Assembly: GCA_012735215.1 (NCBI GenBank)
Contig: JAAYHX010000017.1
Location: 1 to 64,000 of the forward strand
Direction: 5' to 3'
DNA from: Tissierellia bacterium
GTDB lineage: Bacteria; Bacillota; Clostridia; Tissierellales; Tepidimicrobiaceae
DNA: 64,000 bases
The notes under the pieces are model-generated. The model was not told the origin of the DNA. It saw only the letters and a program-made list of their open reading frames with translations, and did no database searches. A program made the position numbers and the translations under genes. Shown here in pieces: positions 43,633-54,010 of the stretch. Each line of letters opens with the position of its first letter. Positions within the stretch are counted from its first letter, which is position 1.

Positions 43633-46470
43633 TTGGGACAAGATAAAATAGTTATTAAAGGCGCAAAAGAGCATAATCTTAAGAATATAGATTTGGAACT
43701 TCCTAGAGATAAGTTTATTGTCATTACTGGATTAAGTGGCTCAGGAAAATCTTCTCTAGCCTTTGATACCATATATGCGGAAGGCCAGAGAAGGTATGTG
43801 GAAAGCTTATCCAGCTATGCTCGTCAGTTCTTAGGTCAGATGGAGAAACCAGACGTGGAGTATATAGAAGGTTTATCACCTTCTATTTCTATTGACCAAA
43901 AGACAACTAGTAGAAATCCTAGATCTACAGTAGGAACAGTTACTGAAATTTATGATTATTTGAGAATACTGTTTGCAAGGATTGGTACCCCTTACTGCTA
44001 CAAGTGTGGTAAGGAAATAAAAAGCCAAACTGTAGATCAGATGGTAGATAGGATTATGGGGCTTGACGAAAGGACTAGAATCCAAATACTTGCTCCTGTA
44101 GTAAGAGGTAAAAAGGGAGAACATAAAAACCTAATTGAGAATATTAAGAAAGAGGGATTTGTAAGAATAATAGTTGACGGGGAAATGTACGAGGTTACAG
44201 ATGAAATAAAGATAGATAAAAACAAAAAGCACAACATAGAAATCGTGGTAGATAGGATAATTATCAAGGAAGGCATTGAAGGAAGACTTACCGATTCATT
44301 GGAGACAGCTTTAAAGCTATCAGAGGGATTGGTCATTGTGGATGTTATAGATAAGGAAAGAATTATGTTTAGTCAAAAACTAGCTTGTCCTGACTGTGGT
44401 ATAGCTATTGAGGAATTATCTCCAAGGATGTTTTCTTTCAACAATCCTTATGGTATGTGCCCCACCTGTAATGGAATAGGCTATTATAAGAGGATCGATG
44501 AACAGCAGCTTATACCAAATCCTGAGTTGAGCATAAAGGAGGGGGGCATTGCTCCCTACAATACAACTAATGACAGCGGATACTATTATCAGATCTTTAA
44601 GACCTTGGCAGAAGATAATGGTTTCAATGTGAATACTCCATTAAAGCATGCACCTAAGAAGTTTATGGAGGAGCTACTATATGGAACTGATAGGCCTATT
44701 AAATTTACTTTTAATAGTCACTATTCATCGGGGGCTAAAGAGTTTACTGGGACCTTTGAAGGTATTATTAAAAACCTTGAAAGAAGGTACATGGAGACTA
44801 CTTCTGATTATATGAAGAATAGGATAGAGCAGTATATGGCTGAAATACCCTGCCCTACCTGTGGAGGAAAGAGGCTAAAAAAGGAAGTATTAGCTGTAAA
44901 AGTAGGGGGATTAAATATAGCTGAAGTTACAGACTTATCCATAGATAAGGCAATAGAGTTTTTCAACAACTTGGAATTATCTGATACTAAGAAGTTTGTA
45001 GCAAACCAAGTGCTACTGGAGATAAATAAAAGGTTGACCTTCTTGAAGGATGTTGGGCTAGAGTATTTAAGCCTATCAAGAAGTGCAGGAACCCTTTCAG
45101 GAGGAGAATCTCAAAGGATTAGATTAGCAACCCAAATTGGTTCCAAACTTGTGGGTGTGATATATGTACTAGACGAGCCAAGCATAGGCTTACATCAGAG
45201 GGATAATGAAAAGCTAATTAAGGCCTTGAGAGATTTAACCAATATAGGAAATACTCTTATAGTTGTAGAACACGATGAGGACACCATGTATGCTGCCGAC
45301 CATATAGTAGATATAGGTCCTGGAGCTGGAGTTCATGGAGGATATATAGTTGCTGAAGGAACAGTTGAAGATATAAAGAAAAATCCGAACTCCATCACTG
45401 GACAGTATCTATCTGGTATTAAGAGAATAGAAATACCAAAGGAAAGAACAAAACCTAATGGTAAATGGCTGGAAATAGTGGGTGCTAATGAAAATAACTT
45501 GAAGGATATCAATGTAAAAATACCTCTAGGAGTACTAACCTGTATAACTGGAGTTTCTGGCTCTGGTAAAAGTACATTGATTAATGAAATACTTTATAAG
45601 AGCTTGGCACAAAAGCTAAATGGAGCAAAGGCTAGACCTGGAAAACATAAGGATATTAAAGGAGTAGAAAATCTGGATAAGGTCATAGTAATTGACCAAT
45701 CTCCAATTGGAAGAACTCCTAGATCAAATCCTGCCACCTATACAGGTGTGTTTGACTACATCAGGGATGTATTTGCTATGACTCCAGAAGCTAAGATGAG
45801 AGGATATAATAAAGGGCGCTTTAGTTTCAATGTAAAGGGAGGTAGATGCGAAGCTTGTAAAGGTGACGGGATCCTGAAGATTGAGATGCACTTTTTGCCA
45901 GATGTATATGTGCCCTGTGAAGTATGTAAAGGGAAAAGATATAACAGGGAAACACTACAAGTAAAATACAAAGGGAAGAACATCTCTGAAGTCCTAGGCA
46001 TGACCGTGGAAGAAGCATTGGTATTCTTTGAAAACATACCTCCAATTAAAAGAAAGCTGCAGACTCTATACGATGTAGGATTAGGATATATCAAGTTGGG
46101 TCAGTCCTCAACCGAACTGTCCGGTGGGGAAGCCCAAAGGGTTAAACTGGCTACAGAGTTGAGCAAAAAGAGCACAGGAAAGACAATATATATATTAGAT
46201 GAGCCAACAACTGGACTTCATATGGCTGATATCCATAATCTCATAAAAGTCTTGAATAAATTGGTTGAAGGCGGAAATTCAGTGGTGGTAATAGAACACA
46301 ACTTAGATGTTATAAAAACTGCTGATTATATAATAGACTTAGGTCCCGAAGGTGGAGATAAGGGTGGAACAGTAGTAGCTACTGGTACTCCTGAGGAAGT
46401 AGCTGAGGTAGAAGAATCTTATACAGGAAAGTTTTTAAAGAAGGTACTGGAAAGGGAGAAGGGAAAATAA
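43633..46470 (+). CDS. uvrA: Excinuclease ABC subunit A
   Basis: 945 residues. Two ABC ATPase modules (GLSGSGKSS near the N-terminus; GVSGSGKST in the second half; signatures [13 protein letters not shown] and [13 protein letters not shown]) and zinc modules CYKCGKEI..., CPTCGGKR and [10 protein letters not shown]...CEVCKGKRY. It scans DNA for damage as a dimer and loads UvrB. I place the start at TTG 43633, which has GAGGTG six bases before and gives the usual N-terminus [16 protein letters not shown]; the frame extends upstream to 43579 without a ribosome site. A 19-bp terminator stem follows. Confidence 0.97.
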   Translation: MGQDKIVIKGAKEHNLKNIDLELPRDKFIVITGLSGSGKSSLAFDTIYAEGQRRYVESLSSYARQFLGQMEKPDVEYIEGLSPSISIDQKTTSRNPRSTVGTVTEIYDYLRILFARIGTPYCYKCGKEIKSQTVDQMVDRIMGLDERTRIQILAPVVRGKKGEHKNLIENIKKEGFVRIIVDGEMYEVTDEIKIDKNKKHNIEIVVDRIIIKEGIEGRLTDSLETALKLSEGLVIVDVIDKERIMFSQKLACPDCGIAIEELSPRMFSFNNPYGMCPTCNGIGYYKRIDEQQLIPNPELSIKEGGIAPYNTTNDSGYYYQIFKTLAEDNGFNVNTPLKHAPKKFMEELLYGTDRPIKFTFNSHYSSGAKEFTGTFEGIIKNLERRYMETTSDYMKNRIEQYMAEIPCPTCGGKRLKKEVLAVKVGGLNIAEVTDLSIDKAIEFFNNLELSDTKKFVANQVLLEINKRLTFLKDVGLEYLSLSRSAGTLSGGESQRIRLATQIGSKLVGVIYVLDEPSIGLHQRDNEKLIKALRDLTNIGNTLIVVEHDEDTMYAADHIVDIGPGAGVHGGYIVAEGTVEDIKKNPNSITGQYLSGIKRIEIPKERTKPNGKWLEIVGANENNLKDINVKIPLGVLTCITGVSGSGKSTLINEILYKSLAQKLNGAKARPGKHKDIKGVENLDKVIVIDQSPIGRTPRSNPATYTGVFDYIRDVFAMTPEAKMRGYNKGRFSFNVKGGRCEACKGDGILKIEMHFLPDVYVPCEVCKGKRYNRETLQVKYKGKNISEVLGMTVEEALVFFENIPPIKRKLQTLYDVGLGYIKLGQSSTELSGGEAQRVKLATELSKKSTGKTIYILDEPTTGLHMADIHNLIKVLNKLVEGGNSVVVIEHNLDVIKTADYIIDLGPEGGDKGGTVVATGTPEEVAEVEESYTGKFLKKVLEREKGK

Positions 46471-46514
46471 TTACAAGAAGGAATCGGCTAAAAAACCGAT
46501 TCCTTCTTGTAATT
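46469..46514 (+). terminator. Long hairpin terminator after uvrA
   Basis: A perfect 19-bp stem (46469-46487 with 46496-46514) with an A-rich loop; the T-tract after it is short. It overlaps the uvrA stop codon. Confidence 0.75.
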
Positions 46515-46686
46515 ATCCTTTAATATATACTTATTCTGGAACATACGCTTTTATAAAAACACTATCATAACACTTAGTCTACCAATCAAGTCATATACAA
46601 GCTATTTTGTTAAATTGCCCTCCAATGTGAAAACCGCTTGTTCTGTAAAGGAGGATAGGCTTACTATAAGGTCCTATATAAAATGT

Positions 46687-47100
46687 TTATGAAAATATTT
46701 TAGAAATAGCATTGTATTTTTTCAAATCTGCCGCTAGTTGTTCATATATGTACTTTTCTAACTCAGCTTCAGTTACCCATTTATAATCTGAATGCTCCTT
46801 TGAAAGCTTTACCTTATCACTAATGGCATGACATTTATATACAATGACTACATCATTTCTAGTGGGGCTTGTCCTGTAATTAGTAGCATATAGTATGTCA
46901 TCTACTTCAATATCTATGGAGGCTTCTTCCTTGATTTCTCTTTTTAATGCATCTTCAAGTTCTTCATTAAAGTTTATTTTACCGCCAACAAATTCCCATT
47001 TGCCAGGATTGATCCTGTCCTTTTCAGATCTTTTTAGTATCAAGGCCTTATTGTTAAACAGAACAATTCCCTTTACGATTACTACCATTTTCTTATCCAT
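46687..47100 (-). CDS. NUDIX hydrolase
   Basis: 137 residues. The Nudix box is GGKINFNEELEDALKREIKEEAS, beginning near residue 39: G-x5-E-x7-R-E-I-x-E-E is intact, while the usual Gly three residues later is Ser. The surrounding EWEFVGGK/WEFVGGK pattern is that of MutT/8-oxo-dGTPase-like or general nucleotide pyrophosphatases, so house-cleaning of oxidised nucleotides is possible. The substrate is not determinable. AGGAGG precedes the ATG. Single gene on the minus strand. Confidence 0.9.
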   Translation of the reverse strand: MDKKMVVIVKGIVLFNNKALILKRSEKDRINPGKWEFVGGKINFNEELEDALKREIKEEASIDIEVDDILYATNYRTSPTRNDVVIVYKCHAISDKVKLSKEHSDYKWVTEAELEKYIYEQLAADLKKYNAISKIFS

Positions 47101-47662
47101 TTAAACGCCTCCTGTTATAAATAGTATTTTGTCAAGGTTATTTACATATCTATTATAAGACATTTTTGATATAAAAATAAGCCAATATTAATAATACAGT
47201 TGATTAGCTGACTATTTAAAATCGAATTCTATATAGCAAGTTCTTGTTATACTATAATTAAGTAAAATGGGCTGACTATTAATGTATATGACACTGGGCT
47301 TTGCTTATAGTCAAGAAAGACAGGTGAGCAAGTAGATCTTACTTAGCCTTTAGCCTAGGTAAAATGCATTTTGAAAAAGCCTTTTTAGCATTCCTTTCTA
47401 TATTTTTTCAGACTTACTTGTTCATTAGCTGGAAATATTTTTATTTTAATAATATGGTATTTTATTCTATCCAAATACTTTGTGATGTAATATAACTCTT
47501 TTTGAGTGTTTATTAACTAAATAAGTCTTAACTACTTGTTTTAATACCTTTTCTCTATTAGAATAAATAATTATAAGGGACATAAATGCTGAACGTAATT
47601 GTATTATTTACCGTAGGATTTGTTAAGAGAATTTTTAAAACATATGAAAGGAGCCATGTACT
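47101..47662. other. Long intergenic gap with possible structured RNA
   Basis: About 560 bases without a convincing gene. A plus-strand extended -10 (TGTTATACT, 47245-47253) precedes several small inverted repeats: TGACTAT/ATAGTCA (47273-47279, 47307-47313), GCAAGTA...TACTTAGC near 47330, and AATGC...GCATT with an inner AAAAA/TTTTT near 47364-47392, followed by a T-run. A 43-codon frame (ATG 47364 to TAA 47495) is Phe/Ile-rich, has no good ribosome site and is probably chance. AAAGGAG at its right end belongs to the next gene. Confidence 0.35.
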
Positions 47663-49447
47663 ATGAAGATAAACGATAAAATCAACAACTTGAGAAGTCT
47701 TATGAGGGAAAGGGGAATAAAGGCTTATATAATACCTACTTATGATTCTCACCAATCAGAATATATAGCTGATTACTACAAGGCTAGAGTGTGGATTTCA
47801 GGATTTACTGGATCTGCTGGCACAGTAGTTGTTACTGAAGATGAAGCTATCCTTTGGGCTGATGGTAGGTATTGGATACAGGCAGAAAACGAAATTTCAG
47901 GAAGTGAAATCAAGCTTTATAAAATGGGGGTTCCAGGAGTTCCTAACTATATAGAGTGGCTAAGGGACAATTTGAACAGGGAGGATGCTGTTGGATTTGA
48001 TGGAAAGATTTTCCCCCAATCTGATTATAGACAGCTTGAAGAGTCTCTAAAGAACAAGGATATTAAATTTGTAGAAGAATATGACCTAGTAGGAGAGCTT
48101 TGGACTGATAGGCCTGCACTACCTAGTTCTAAGGCTTTTGTTCTTGATGTAAAATATGCAGGGAAAACTGCAAAGGAAAAAATAGACGAAGTTAGAGAAG
48201 AAATGAATAAAAAGGAAGTAGATTATTTCCTATTAGGCAGTTTAGATGATATTGCCTGGGTTTACAATATTAGGGGTAACGATGTAGCTTGCAATCCTGT
48301 AATAATATCCTATGCCCTAATATCAAAGGATAAGGCTTTACTATTTGTGGATAAGGCAAAGATAGACAACGAGGCAGAAGCTTACCTAAAGGAAAATGGA
48401 GTAGAAATAGAAGAATATGATAGGGTAATAGATTATGTAAGGAATATTGAAAAAGAAAGCAAGGTATTTCTAGATCCTTCTAGAATAAACAGATGGCTAT
48501 ATAAAGGCATACCTGAAAGCTGTGAAATTGTTGAAGGGACTAACATAACTACTGATTTGAAAGCTAAGAAAAATAGTGTAGAAATAGAAAACCAGAAGAA
48601 GGCATATATTAAAGATGGACTAGCCTTAGTTAAATTCTTTTATTGGTTGGATAAAAATGTTGGTAATGAAAAAATCACAGAGGTGTCTGCTGCTGAAAAG
48701 CTTGAAGAATTTAGAAGAGAGCAGGAAGGCTTCATTGAACCAAGTTTTGACACCATAGCAGCTTATAAAGAAAATGCAGCTATGATGCACTATAAGGCTG
48801 AAGAGGGCAAATCAAACTATGAACTAGAAAGAGAAGGAATGTTCCTAGTGGATTCAGGAGGTCAGTATTTAGAAGGAACAACAGATATAACCAGAACTAT
48901 TGTATTAGGACCTATTACAGAAGAAGAAAAGAAAGACTTTACTCTTACATTGAAGGGACACATTAATCTAATTAGTGCTAGGTTCTTATATGGTTCTACA
49001 GGGACCCATTTAGATGCATTGTCCCGCTATCCATTATGGCAGGAAGGATTAGATTATAAGTGCGGCACAGGTCACGGAATAGGATACTTACTAAATGTAC
49101 ATGAAGGACCTCATAGGATATCTACAGTCTTGAATGATGTTAAATTAGAAAAGGGAATGGTAGTAACTATAGAACCAGGAGTATATAAGGCAGGTAAACA
49201 CGGGATTAGGATAGAGAATGTGGCAGTAGTAGAAGATGATATTGAAACAGAACATGGTGGAAAGTTTATGAAATTTGAAGTTCTATCCTATGTTCCAATA
49301 GATTTAGAGGCAGTAGATGTGAATATGCTTACTGACAAGGAAAGACAATGGCTTAATGACTATCATGAAATGGTATACAATAAGCTTTCACCCTATTTAG
49401 ATGATGAAGAAAAGGCTTGGTTAAAGAATGAAACCAGGAGGATATAA
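47663..49447 (+). CDS. Xaa-Pro aminopeptidase (aminopeptidase P), M24B family, long form
   Basis: 594 residues: two creatinase-type N-terminal domains (about 1-300), the M24 metallopeptidase domain (about 310-535) and a C-terminal helical extension (about 535-594), the three-part plan of the long cytosolic aminopeptidase P. Metal ligands lie in LVDSGGQYLEGTTDITRT (two Asp), GTGHGIGYLLNVHEGP (His), TIEPGVYKAGKHGIRIEN (Glu). It removes N-terminal residues before proline, in keeping with amino-acid fermentation. AAAGGAG precedes the ATG. The sigma-54 activator gene follows after 23 bases. Confidence 0.95.
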   Translation: MKINDKINNLRSLMRERGIKAYIIPTYDSHQSEYIADYYKARVWISGFTGSAGTVVVTEDEAILWADGRYWIQAENEISGSEIKLYKMGVPGVPNYIEWLRDNLNREDAVGFDGKIFPQSDYRQLEESLKNKDIKFVEEYDLVGELWTDRPALPSSKAFVLDVKYAGKTAKEKIDEVREEMNKKEVDYFLLGSLDDIAWVYNIRGNDVACNPVIISYALISKDKALLFVDKAKIDNEAEAYLKENGVEIEEYDRVIDYVRNIEKESKVFLDPSRINRWLYKGIPESCEIVEGTNITTDLKAKKNSVEIENQKKAYIKDGLALVKFFYWLDKNVGNEKITEVSAAEKLEEFRREQEGFIEPSFDTIAAYKENAAMMHYKAEEGKSNYELEREGMFLVDSGGQYLEGTTDITRTIVLGPITEEEKKDFTLTLKGHINLISARFLYGSTGTHLDALSRYPLWQEGLDYKCGTGHGIGYLLNVHEGPHRISTVLNDVKLEKGMVVTIEPGVYKAGKHGIRIENVAVVEDDIETEHGGKFMKFEVLSYVPIDLEAVDVNMLTDKERQWLNDYHEMVYNKLSPYLDDEEKAWLKNETRRI

Positions 49448-49470
49448 AAAAACGAGGGGGAAGATGCATA

Positions 49471-50862
49471 TTGAAGTTAATAGATGAAAGAAATGAGGAA
49501 TTGGAAATCATATTGGATAGTATCAAGGAGGCAGTGTGTATTGTTGATGCAAATGGTGTAACAAAATATTGGAATAAGGGCAGTGAAAAGTTATACGGCA
49601 TAAAAAGGGAAGAGATAATAGGAAGACCGATAACCGAATTTTTCCCTTCAGCCCTTATCCAAAGGATCCTAGACGAAAAGAGGGCTTATGAGGATATATA
49701 CAATATGCCTAGAGAGGATAACTACAATATTTCAAGTGCTTCTCCCATATATTACAATGGCAAAATAGTCGGAGGAACTAGTGTAGATAGGGATATTACA
49801 GAGTTTATGAAGACTACAGAGCAACTTAATAAAACAAAATCTAACTTACAAGCTCTCAAACAAGAACTGGCAATCCTAAACAGTCAAAAAACACCTTTTT
49901 CAACAATTTTAGGCAATAACAAGAAACTTCGAAATGCTATTCAGCTGGCTAAAAGCGTATCTCCGTCAAACTTGAATGTCTTGATTAGAGGGGAAAGTGG
50001 GACTGGCAAGGATCTATTTGCTCGAGCTATACATTTAGCTAGTGGAAGAGGAGGTAACTTTGTTCCAATAAATTGTAGTGCAATACCTAATGAATTGATA
50101 GAAAGTGAATTGTTTGGATATTCAGCAGGAGCCTTTACTGGAGCCTTAAAGGAAGGTAAAATAGGGAAGATAGAGCTAGCCCACAAAGGAACCCTGTTTC
50201 TAGACGAAATAGGGGATATGCCTTTGCAAATGCAACCTAAGATACTAAGAGTTATTGAGGATGGAGAAGTAACCCCTGTTGGCAGCGAGAAGAGCATAAA
50301 GGTGGATATTAGAGTTATTGCTGCAACTAATAGGGATTTGGAGAAGATGGTAGAGGAAGGAACCTTCAGGAAGGATTTGTACTACAGGTTGAACTCTGTA
50401 ATAATAGAAATACCTCCTTTAAGGGAAAGAAAAGATGATATACAATTTCTAGCCAATAGATTTGTTCAGGATTACTGTATGGAATATGGTGTTAACATAT
50501 TAAACTTTTCCCATGAGGTAATGGAGATCTTTAAGTATTATGACTGGGAAGGTAATGTTAGGGAGCTTAAAAACCTTATAGAAACCTTAGTAATCTTAGC
50601 AAGAAACAATAATAGCAAGATAATAGACTTGGATCTATTACCCGATTATGTAATAAAGAACAGCTCAGCTAAAGTGAAGAATAAGAAGGATAATCCTTAT
50701 GATTTAACTTCTATAATAGCAGAAGTAGAGAGGGATACTATTATAAAAGCCTTGAAGGTTTCTGGTTACAATAAGCAAAGGGCGGCAAAGCTGCTTAATA
50801 TACCTAGAAGTACCCTTTATTTTAAAATGGATAAGTATGGTATTAGGGATGAAGGAATGTAG
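49471..50862 (+). CDS. Sigma-54-dependent transcriptional activator with N-terminal PAS domain
   Basis: 463 residues: PAS sensor (about 8-118, DANGVTKYWNKGSEKLYG), AAA+ domain (about 145-375) with Walker A GESGTGKD at 174-181, the sigma-54 contact GAFTGA at 220-225, and Walker B region TLFLDEIGDM, and a C-terminal Fis-type helix-turn-helix (RAAKLLNIPRSTLYFKM). It needs sigma-54 (RpoN) and an upstream activating site to work. TTG start with GAGGGGG ten bases before it. The gene lies behind aminopeptidase P, suggesting control of amino-acid or peptide breakdown. The PAS ligand is unknown. Terminator follows. Confidence 0.93.
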   Translation: MKLIDERNEELEIILDSIKEAVCIVDANGVTKYWNKGSEKLYGIKREEIIGRPITEFFPSALIQRILDEKRAYEDIYNMPREDNYNISSASPIYYNGKIVGGTSVDRDITEFMKTTEQLNKTKSNLQALKQELAILNSQKTPFSTILGNNKKLRNAIQLAKSVSPSNLNVLIRGESGTGKDLFARAIHLASGRGGNFVPINCSAIPNELIESELFGYSAGAFTGALKEGKIGKIELAHKGTLFLDEIGDMPLQMQPKILRVIEDGEVTPVGSEKSIKVDIRVIAATNRDLEKMVEEGTFRKDLYYRLNSVIIEIPPLRERKDDIQFLANRFVQDYCMEYGVNILNFSHEVMEIFKYYDWEGNVRELKNLIETLVILARNNNSKIIDLDLLPDYVIKNSSAKVKNKKDNPYDLTSIIAEVERDTIIKALKVSGYNKQRAAKLLNIPRSTLYFKMDKYGIRDEGM

Positions 50863-50894
50863 GAAGCTGTCAGCTATGACGGCTTCTTATTTTT
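50863..50894 (+). terminator. Rho-independent terminator after the sigma-54 activator gene
   Basis: GAAGCTGTCA and TGACGGCTTC form a ten-base stem (one G-U pair) around GCTA, followed by TTATTTTT. Confidence 0.85.
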
Positions 50895-51006
50895 ATAAAT
50901 ATAAATTATATGAAATAAGAGCATAAGAATAATAATATTATCAATAAAATAAGTATAGTATGGTATTATACTAATAGGAGAACAAATGTCAGCGAAAGGG
51001 GATATT

Positions 51007-52872
51007 ATGTTCAACATAGATGAAGAGCTAAAAAAATTACCAGACGAACCAGGAGTCTATATAATGAAGGATGTAAGTGGAGAAATCATATATGTAGGTA
51101 AAGCTATTAGCTTAAAGAAGAGGGTAAGGCAGTATTTCCAGTCTTCCAAGAACAACTCTCCTAAAGTCAATGCTATGGTAAGCCACATACATGAATTTGA
51201 ATATATAATTGTTGACAATGAAATAGAAGCCTTGATCTTAGAGGCTAACTTAATTAAAAAGCACAGACCTAAGTACAATATTCTGTTAAGGGATGACAAA
51301 CAATATCCATATATAAAGATCACAAGTGAGAAATATCCTCGAGTTATAAAGACTAGGACGGTTCTAAAGGATGGAGGCAAGTACTTTGGCCCCTATCCCA
51401 ATGCTTATGCTGTAAACGATACTTTAGATATTATCAGAAATCTATATACTATAAGGTCATGTAAAATAAATTTTGATAAGGGTAATAAAAAGCATAGACC
51501 TTGCCTTAACTACTATATAGGAAGATGCCTGGGCCCCTGTATGGGAAATGTAGACCATGATAAGTATATGGAAATGATAGATGAAATAATTATGTTTTTA
51601 AGTGGTAAAGAAGATAAACTGATTGAGGTTATAGAAAACAGAATGAAAAAAGCATCAGAAAATTTAGATTTTGAAAGTGCTGCAAAATATAGGGATCAGA
51701 TAAATTCCTTGAAGCTAATACTGGAAAAGCAGAAAGTAGTTAGCTCTAATATAGTGGATCAGGATGTTATTGGTATGGCAAGGGGGATAGAGGAAGTTTG
51801 CATACAGGTGTTTTTTATAAGAAGCGGTAAGATAATGGGCAGAGAACATTTCATTATATCTGATACCTTTGGAGAGGATAGAAAGGAAATCTTAAGCTCC
51901 TTTATAAAGCAATTCTATTTGGGGACTGCCTATGTGCCTAAGGAGATATATATAGAGGAAGAAATTGATGATTTGGAAGTAATTTCAAGGTGGTTAAGTG
52001 AAAAGAGAGGTAATAAGGTAAGTATACATGTTCCTAAGAGGGGAGAGAAATCCCAGCTTATGGACATGGTTAAGAAAAATGCAATGGACATGTTAAACCA
52101 GTATGGAGATAGGCTGTTGAGAGAGAAGGAAAAAAATCAAAAATCATTACAGGGATTAAAGAACCTGTTGGACTTAACTAGTATACCTAATAGAATAGAG
52201 GCCTATGATATATCCAATATATCTGGGGTATATGCTGTTGGTTCTATGGTGGTGTTTGAAAAGGGGAGCCCCAAAAAAAGTGATTATAGGCGTTTTAGAA
52301 TAAGATCTACAAGTACTCCTGATGATTACAAGAGTATGAAAGAGGTTATTAGCAGGAGATTCACTAGGGGTTTAAAGGAAAAAGAGATGGCAAAGGATAG
52401 CCAAATAGGCTTAGAAGGCTTTTCTATTTTTCCTGATTTAGTAATGATAGATGGCGGCAAGGGACAAGTAAATGCAGCCTTGGAAGTACTAGAGGAACTA
52501 AATCTTTCAATTCCCGTATGTGGTTTAGTAAAGGATGATTTTCACAAGACAAGGGGTATAATTTATAATAACGAAGAAATACATCTTGATAAGGACAGCC
52601 TTGAGTTCAAATTAATATATAGGATACAAGAAGAAGCCCACAGATTTGCCATATCCTATCATAGGAGTTTAAGAGGCAAGGAGATGCTCAAGTCTGAACT
52701 AGACCACATAAAAGGTATTGGCAAGAAGAGAAAGGCAGCTCTTCTTAAGCATTTTAGAACCGTAGACAATATAAAAAATGCTTCAGTAGAAGAGTTAGTA
52801 CAAGTGGATGGAATGAACAGAAAGGTTGCTGAAGACCTATATAATTATTTTCGTAACAATAAGGGGAGATAA
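51007..52872 (+). CDS. uvrC: Excinuclease ABC subunit C
   Basis: 621 residues: GIY-YIG nuclease domain at the N-terminus (PGVYIMKDVSGEIIYVGKA), a Cys cluster (CKINFDKG...CLNYYIGRCLGPC, likely Fe-S), UVR domain (DFESAAKYRDQINSLK), RNase H-like nuclease domain (IEAYDISNISG... MIDGGKGQVNAAL) and a C-terminal helix-hairpin-helix pair (IKGIGKKRKAALLKHF). It cuts on both sides of the lesion in nucleotide excision repair. ATG 51007 with AAAGGGG before it is preferred over 50986. It begins an operon with hprK. No LexA box like that of uvrB is seen. Confidence 0.97.
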   Translation: MFNIDEELKKLPDEPGVYIMKDVSGEIIYVGKAISLKKRVRQYFQSSKNNSPKVNAMVSHIHEFEYIIVDNEIEALILEANLIKKHRPKYNILLRDDKQYPYIKITSEKYPRVIKTRTVLKDGGKYFGPYPNAYAVNDTLDIIRNLYTIRSCKINFDKGNKKHRPCLNYYIGRCLGPCMGNVDHDKYMEMIDEIIMFLSGKEDKLIEVIENRMKKASENLDFESAAKYRDQINSLKLILEKQKVVSSNIVDQDVIGMARGIEEVCIQVFFIRSGKIMGREHFIISDTFGEDRKEILSSFIKQFYLGTAYVPKEIYIEEEIDDLEVISRWLSEKRGNKVSIHVPKRGEKSQLMDMVKKNAMDMLNQYGDRLLREKEKNQKSLQGLKNLLDLTSIPNRIEAYDISNISGVYAVGSMVVFEKGSPKKSDYRRFRIRSTSTPDDYKSMKEVISRRFTRGLKEKEMAKDSQIGLEGFSIFPDLVMIDGGKGQVNAALEVLEELNLSIPVCGLVKDDFHKTRGIIYNNEEIHLDKDSLEFKLIYRIQEEAHRFAISYHRSLRGKEMLKSELDHIKGIGKKRKAALLKHFRTVDNIKNASVEELVQVDGMNRKVAEDLYNYFRNNKGR

Positions 52873-52874
52873 TC

Positions 52875-53813
52875 ATGGAATATGTTACACTCCAACAGTT
52901 AGTAGAGGACTTAGATCTGAAAATAATACACAGATCTAAACAAATGGAAGAAATCAGAATATCCGCATGTGAAGTAAACCGTCCAGGCCTACAGCTAGCA
53001 GGATATTTTGGTCTATTTGCCCACGATAGGATACAGATTATCGGCAAGGTTGAGTGGCATTACTGTAATAGCCTAAAGGAAAGCTTACGTTTTGAAAGAT
53101 TTAAAAAGATATTTTCTTATCCTATACCTGCTATGATATTTGCCAGGGGCTTACCAATATTTGATGAAGCAATTGAATTGGCTAAAGAATACGACAGGAC
53201 CATACTCACAACCAATATTACTACCACTAAGCTTGAGAATTCCATCATAAACTATTTAGATTATCAGTTGGCTTTAGAAACGGTCGTCCATGGGGTACTG
53301 GTAGAAGTTTATGGATTAGGAATCCTCATCATAGGGGAAAGTGGAGTAGGAAAAAGTGAAACAGCTTTGGAGTTGATTAAAAGGGGGCATAGGCTAGTAG
53401 CAGATGATGTGGTCGAAATAAGAAAAATAGATGGAAAGCTTAGGGGGGAAGCACCAGAGCTGATTAGATATTTCATGGAAGTAAGGGGAATAGGGATACT
53501 CAATGTTGAAAGGCTCTTTGGCATTGATGCAATTAAAAGCTATGAAAACATAGATCTGGTAATAGAATTAGAGCTTTGGGATGAAAAAAAGGAATATGAT
53601 AGGATTGGACTAGATGAAGATTATTATGAACTCTTAGGAGAAAAGGTACCTAAGCTTGTAATACCTGTAAGACCAGGACGTAATATTGCTATGATTGTGG
53701 AAGTTGCTGCAAGAAACTTAAGGCAAAAGAAGTTAGGATATAATGCTGCCGCAGATTTAGATAATAAGATTAAGGAGCAGAGTATTAGACGGATCCAAAA
53801 ACTACCAGAGTAG
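52875..53813 (+). CDS. hprK: HPr kinase/phosphorylase
   Basis: 312 residues, normal length. The N-terminal domain is followed by a kinase domain with the His in VVHGVLVEV, Walker A IGESGVGKS (154-161), HRLVADDVVEI and the HprK signature EVRGIGILNVERLFG. It phosphorylates HPr on Ser46 when glycolytic intermediates are high, and removes it otherwise, controlling catabolite repression. It starts two bases after uvrC, an arrangement seen in many clostridia. No HPr (ptsH) or ccpA gene is in the window. Confidence 0.97.
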   Translation: MEYVTLQQLVEDLDLKIIHRSKQMEEIRISACEVNRPGLQLAGYFGLFAHDRIQIIGKVEWHYCNSLKESLRFERFKKIFSYPIPAMIFARGLPIFDEAIELAKEYDRTILTTNITTTKLENSIINYLDYQLALETVVHGVLVEVYGLGILIIGESGVGKSETALELIKRGHRLVADDVVEIRKIDGKLRGEAPELIRYFMEVRGIGILNVERLFGIDAIKSYENIDLVIELELWDEKKEYDRIGLDEDYYELLGEKVPKLVIPVRPGRNIAMIVEVAARNLRQKKLGYNAAADLDNKIKEQSIRRIQKLPE

Positions 53814-53869
53814 TGTAAAGGGCATAAAACCAATCCTTGTTAACATTTTAGCTATTCACTTTTATTCAG

Positions 53870-53898
53870 TTGACTTTATTATTCTGGTTTAATATACT
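53870..53898 (+). promoter_or_regulatory. Promoter of pyruvate:ferredoxin oxidoreductase
   Basis: TTGACT (53870-53875) and TATACT (53893-53898), each five of six, with a 17-base spacer. The predicted transcript begins near 53904-53906 and has a leader of about 145 bases. Confidence 0.75.
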
Positions 53899-53899
53899 A

Positions 53900-54010
53900 T
53901 AGGTTACAGGATTAAACATAAGAGGTATATCTAAAGAAAACCATTTAGATATGCTGATTATTTTCATAATATTCCAACACATTGAAATGCTATGAAAATA
54001 TTTAAACCTA
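53900..54010 (+). promoter_or_regulatory. Structured leader of nifJ, possible three-way-junction RNA element
   Basis: Three nested pairings are visible. Closing stem: TAGGTT (53900-53905) with AACCTA (54005-54010). First hairpin: GTATATCTAAA (53925-53935) with TTTAGATATGC (53944-53954), eleven pairs including one G-U. Second hairpin: TATTTTCATA (53959-53968) with TATGAAAATA (53991-54000), ten perfect pairs and a 22-base loop. Together they give a compact junction between promoter and ribosome site. It matches no riboswitch class I know. The region is AT-rich, so chance pairing is possible. Confidence 0.4.

Noticed and set aside
47289-47306. Sigma-54-like element TGACAC...TTTGCT in the gap before aminopeptidase P
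   Set aside because: The -24 GG is GA, and the distance to the -12 GC is one base too long for RpoN, which tolerates no such change.
47364-47495. 43-codon hydrophobic frame in the gap before aminopeptidase P
   Set aside because: Phe/Ile/Tyr-rich composition is what AT-rich DNA gives by chance; no good ribosome site and a hairpin covers the start.
50981-50996. LexA-like sequence GAACAAATGTCA at the uvrC start
   Set aside because: Only the left half-site is intact; the right half GTTC reads GTCA, and it overlaps the coding start. Not called an operator.
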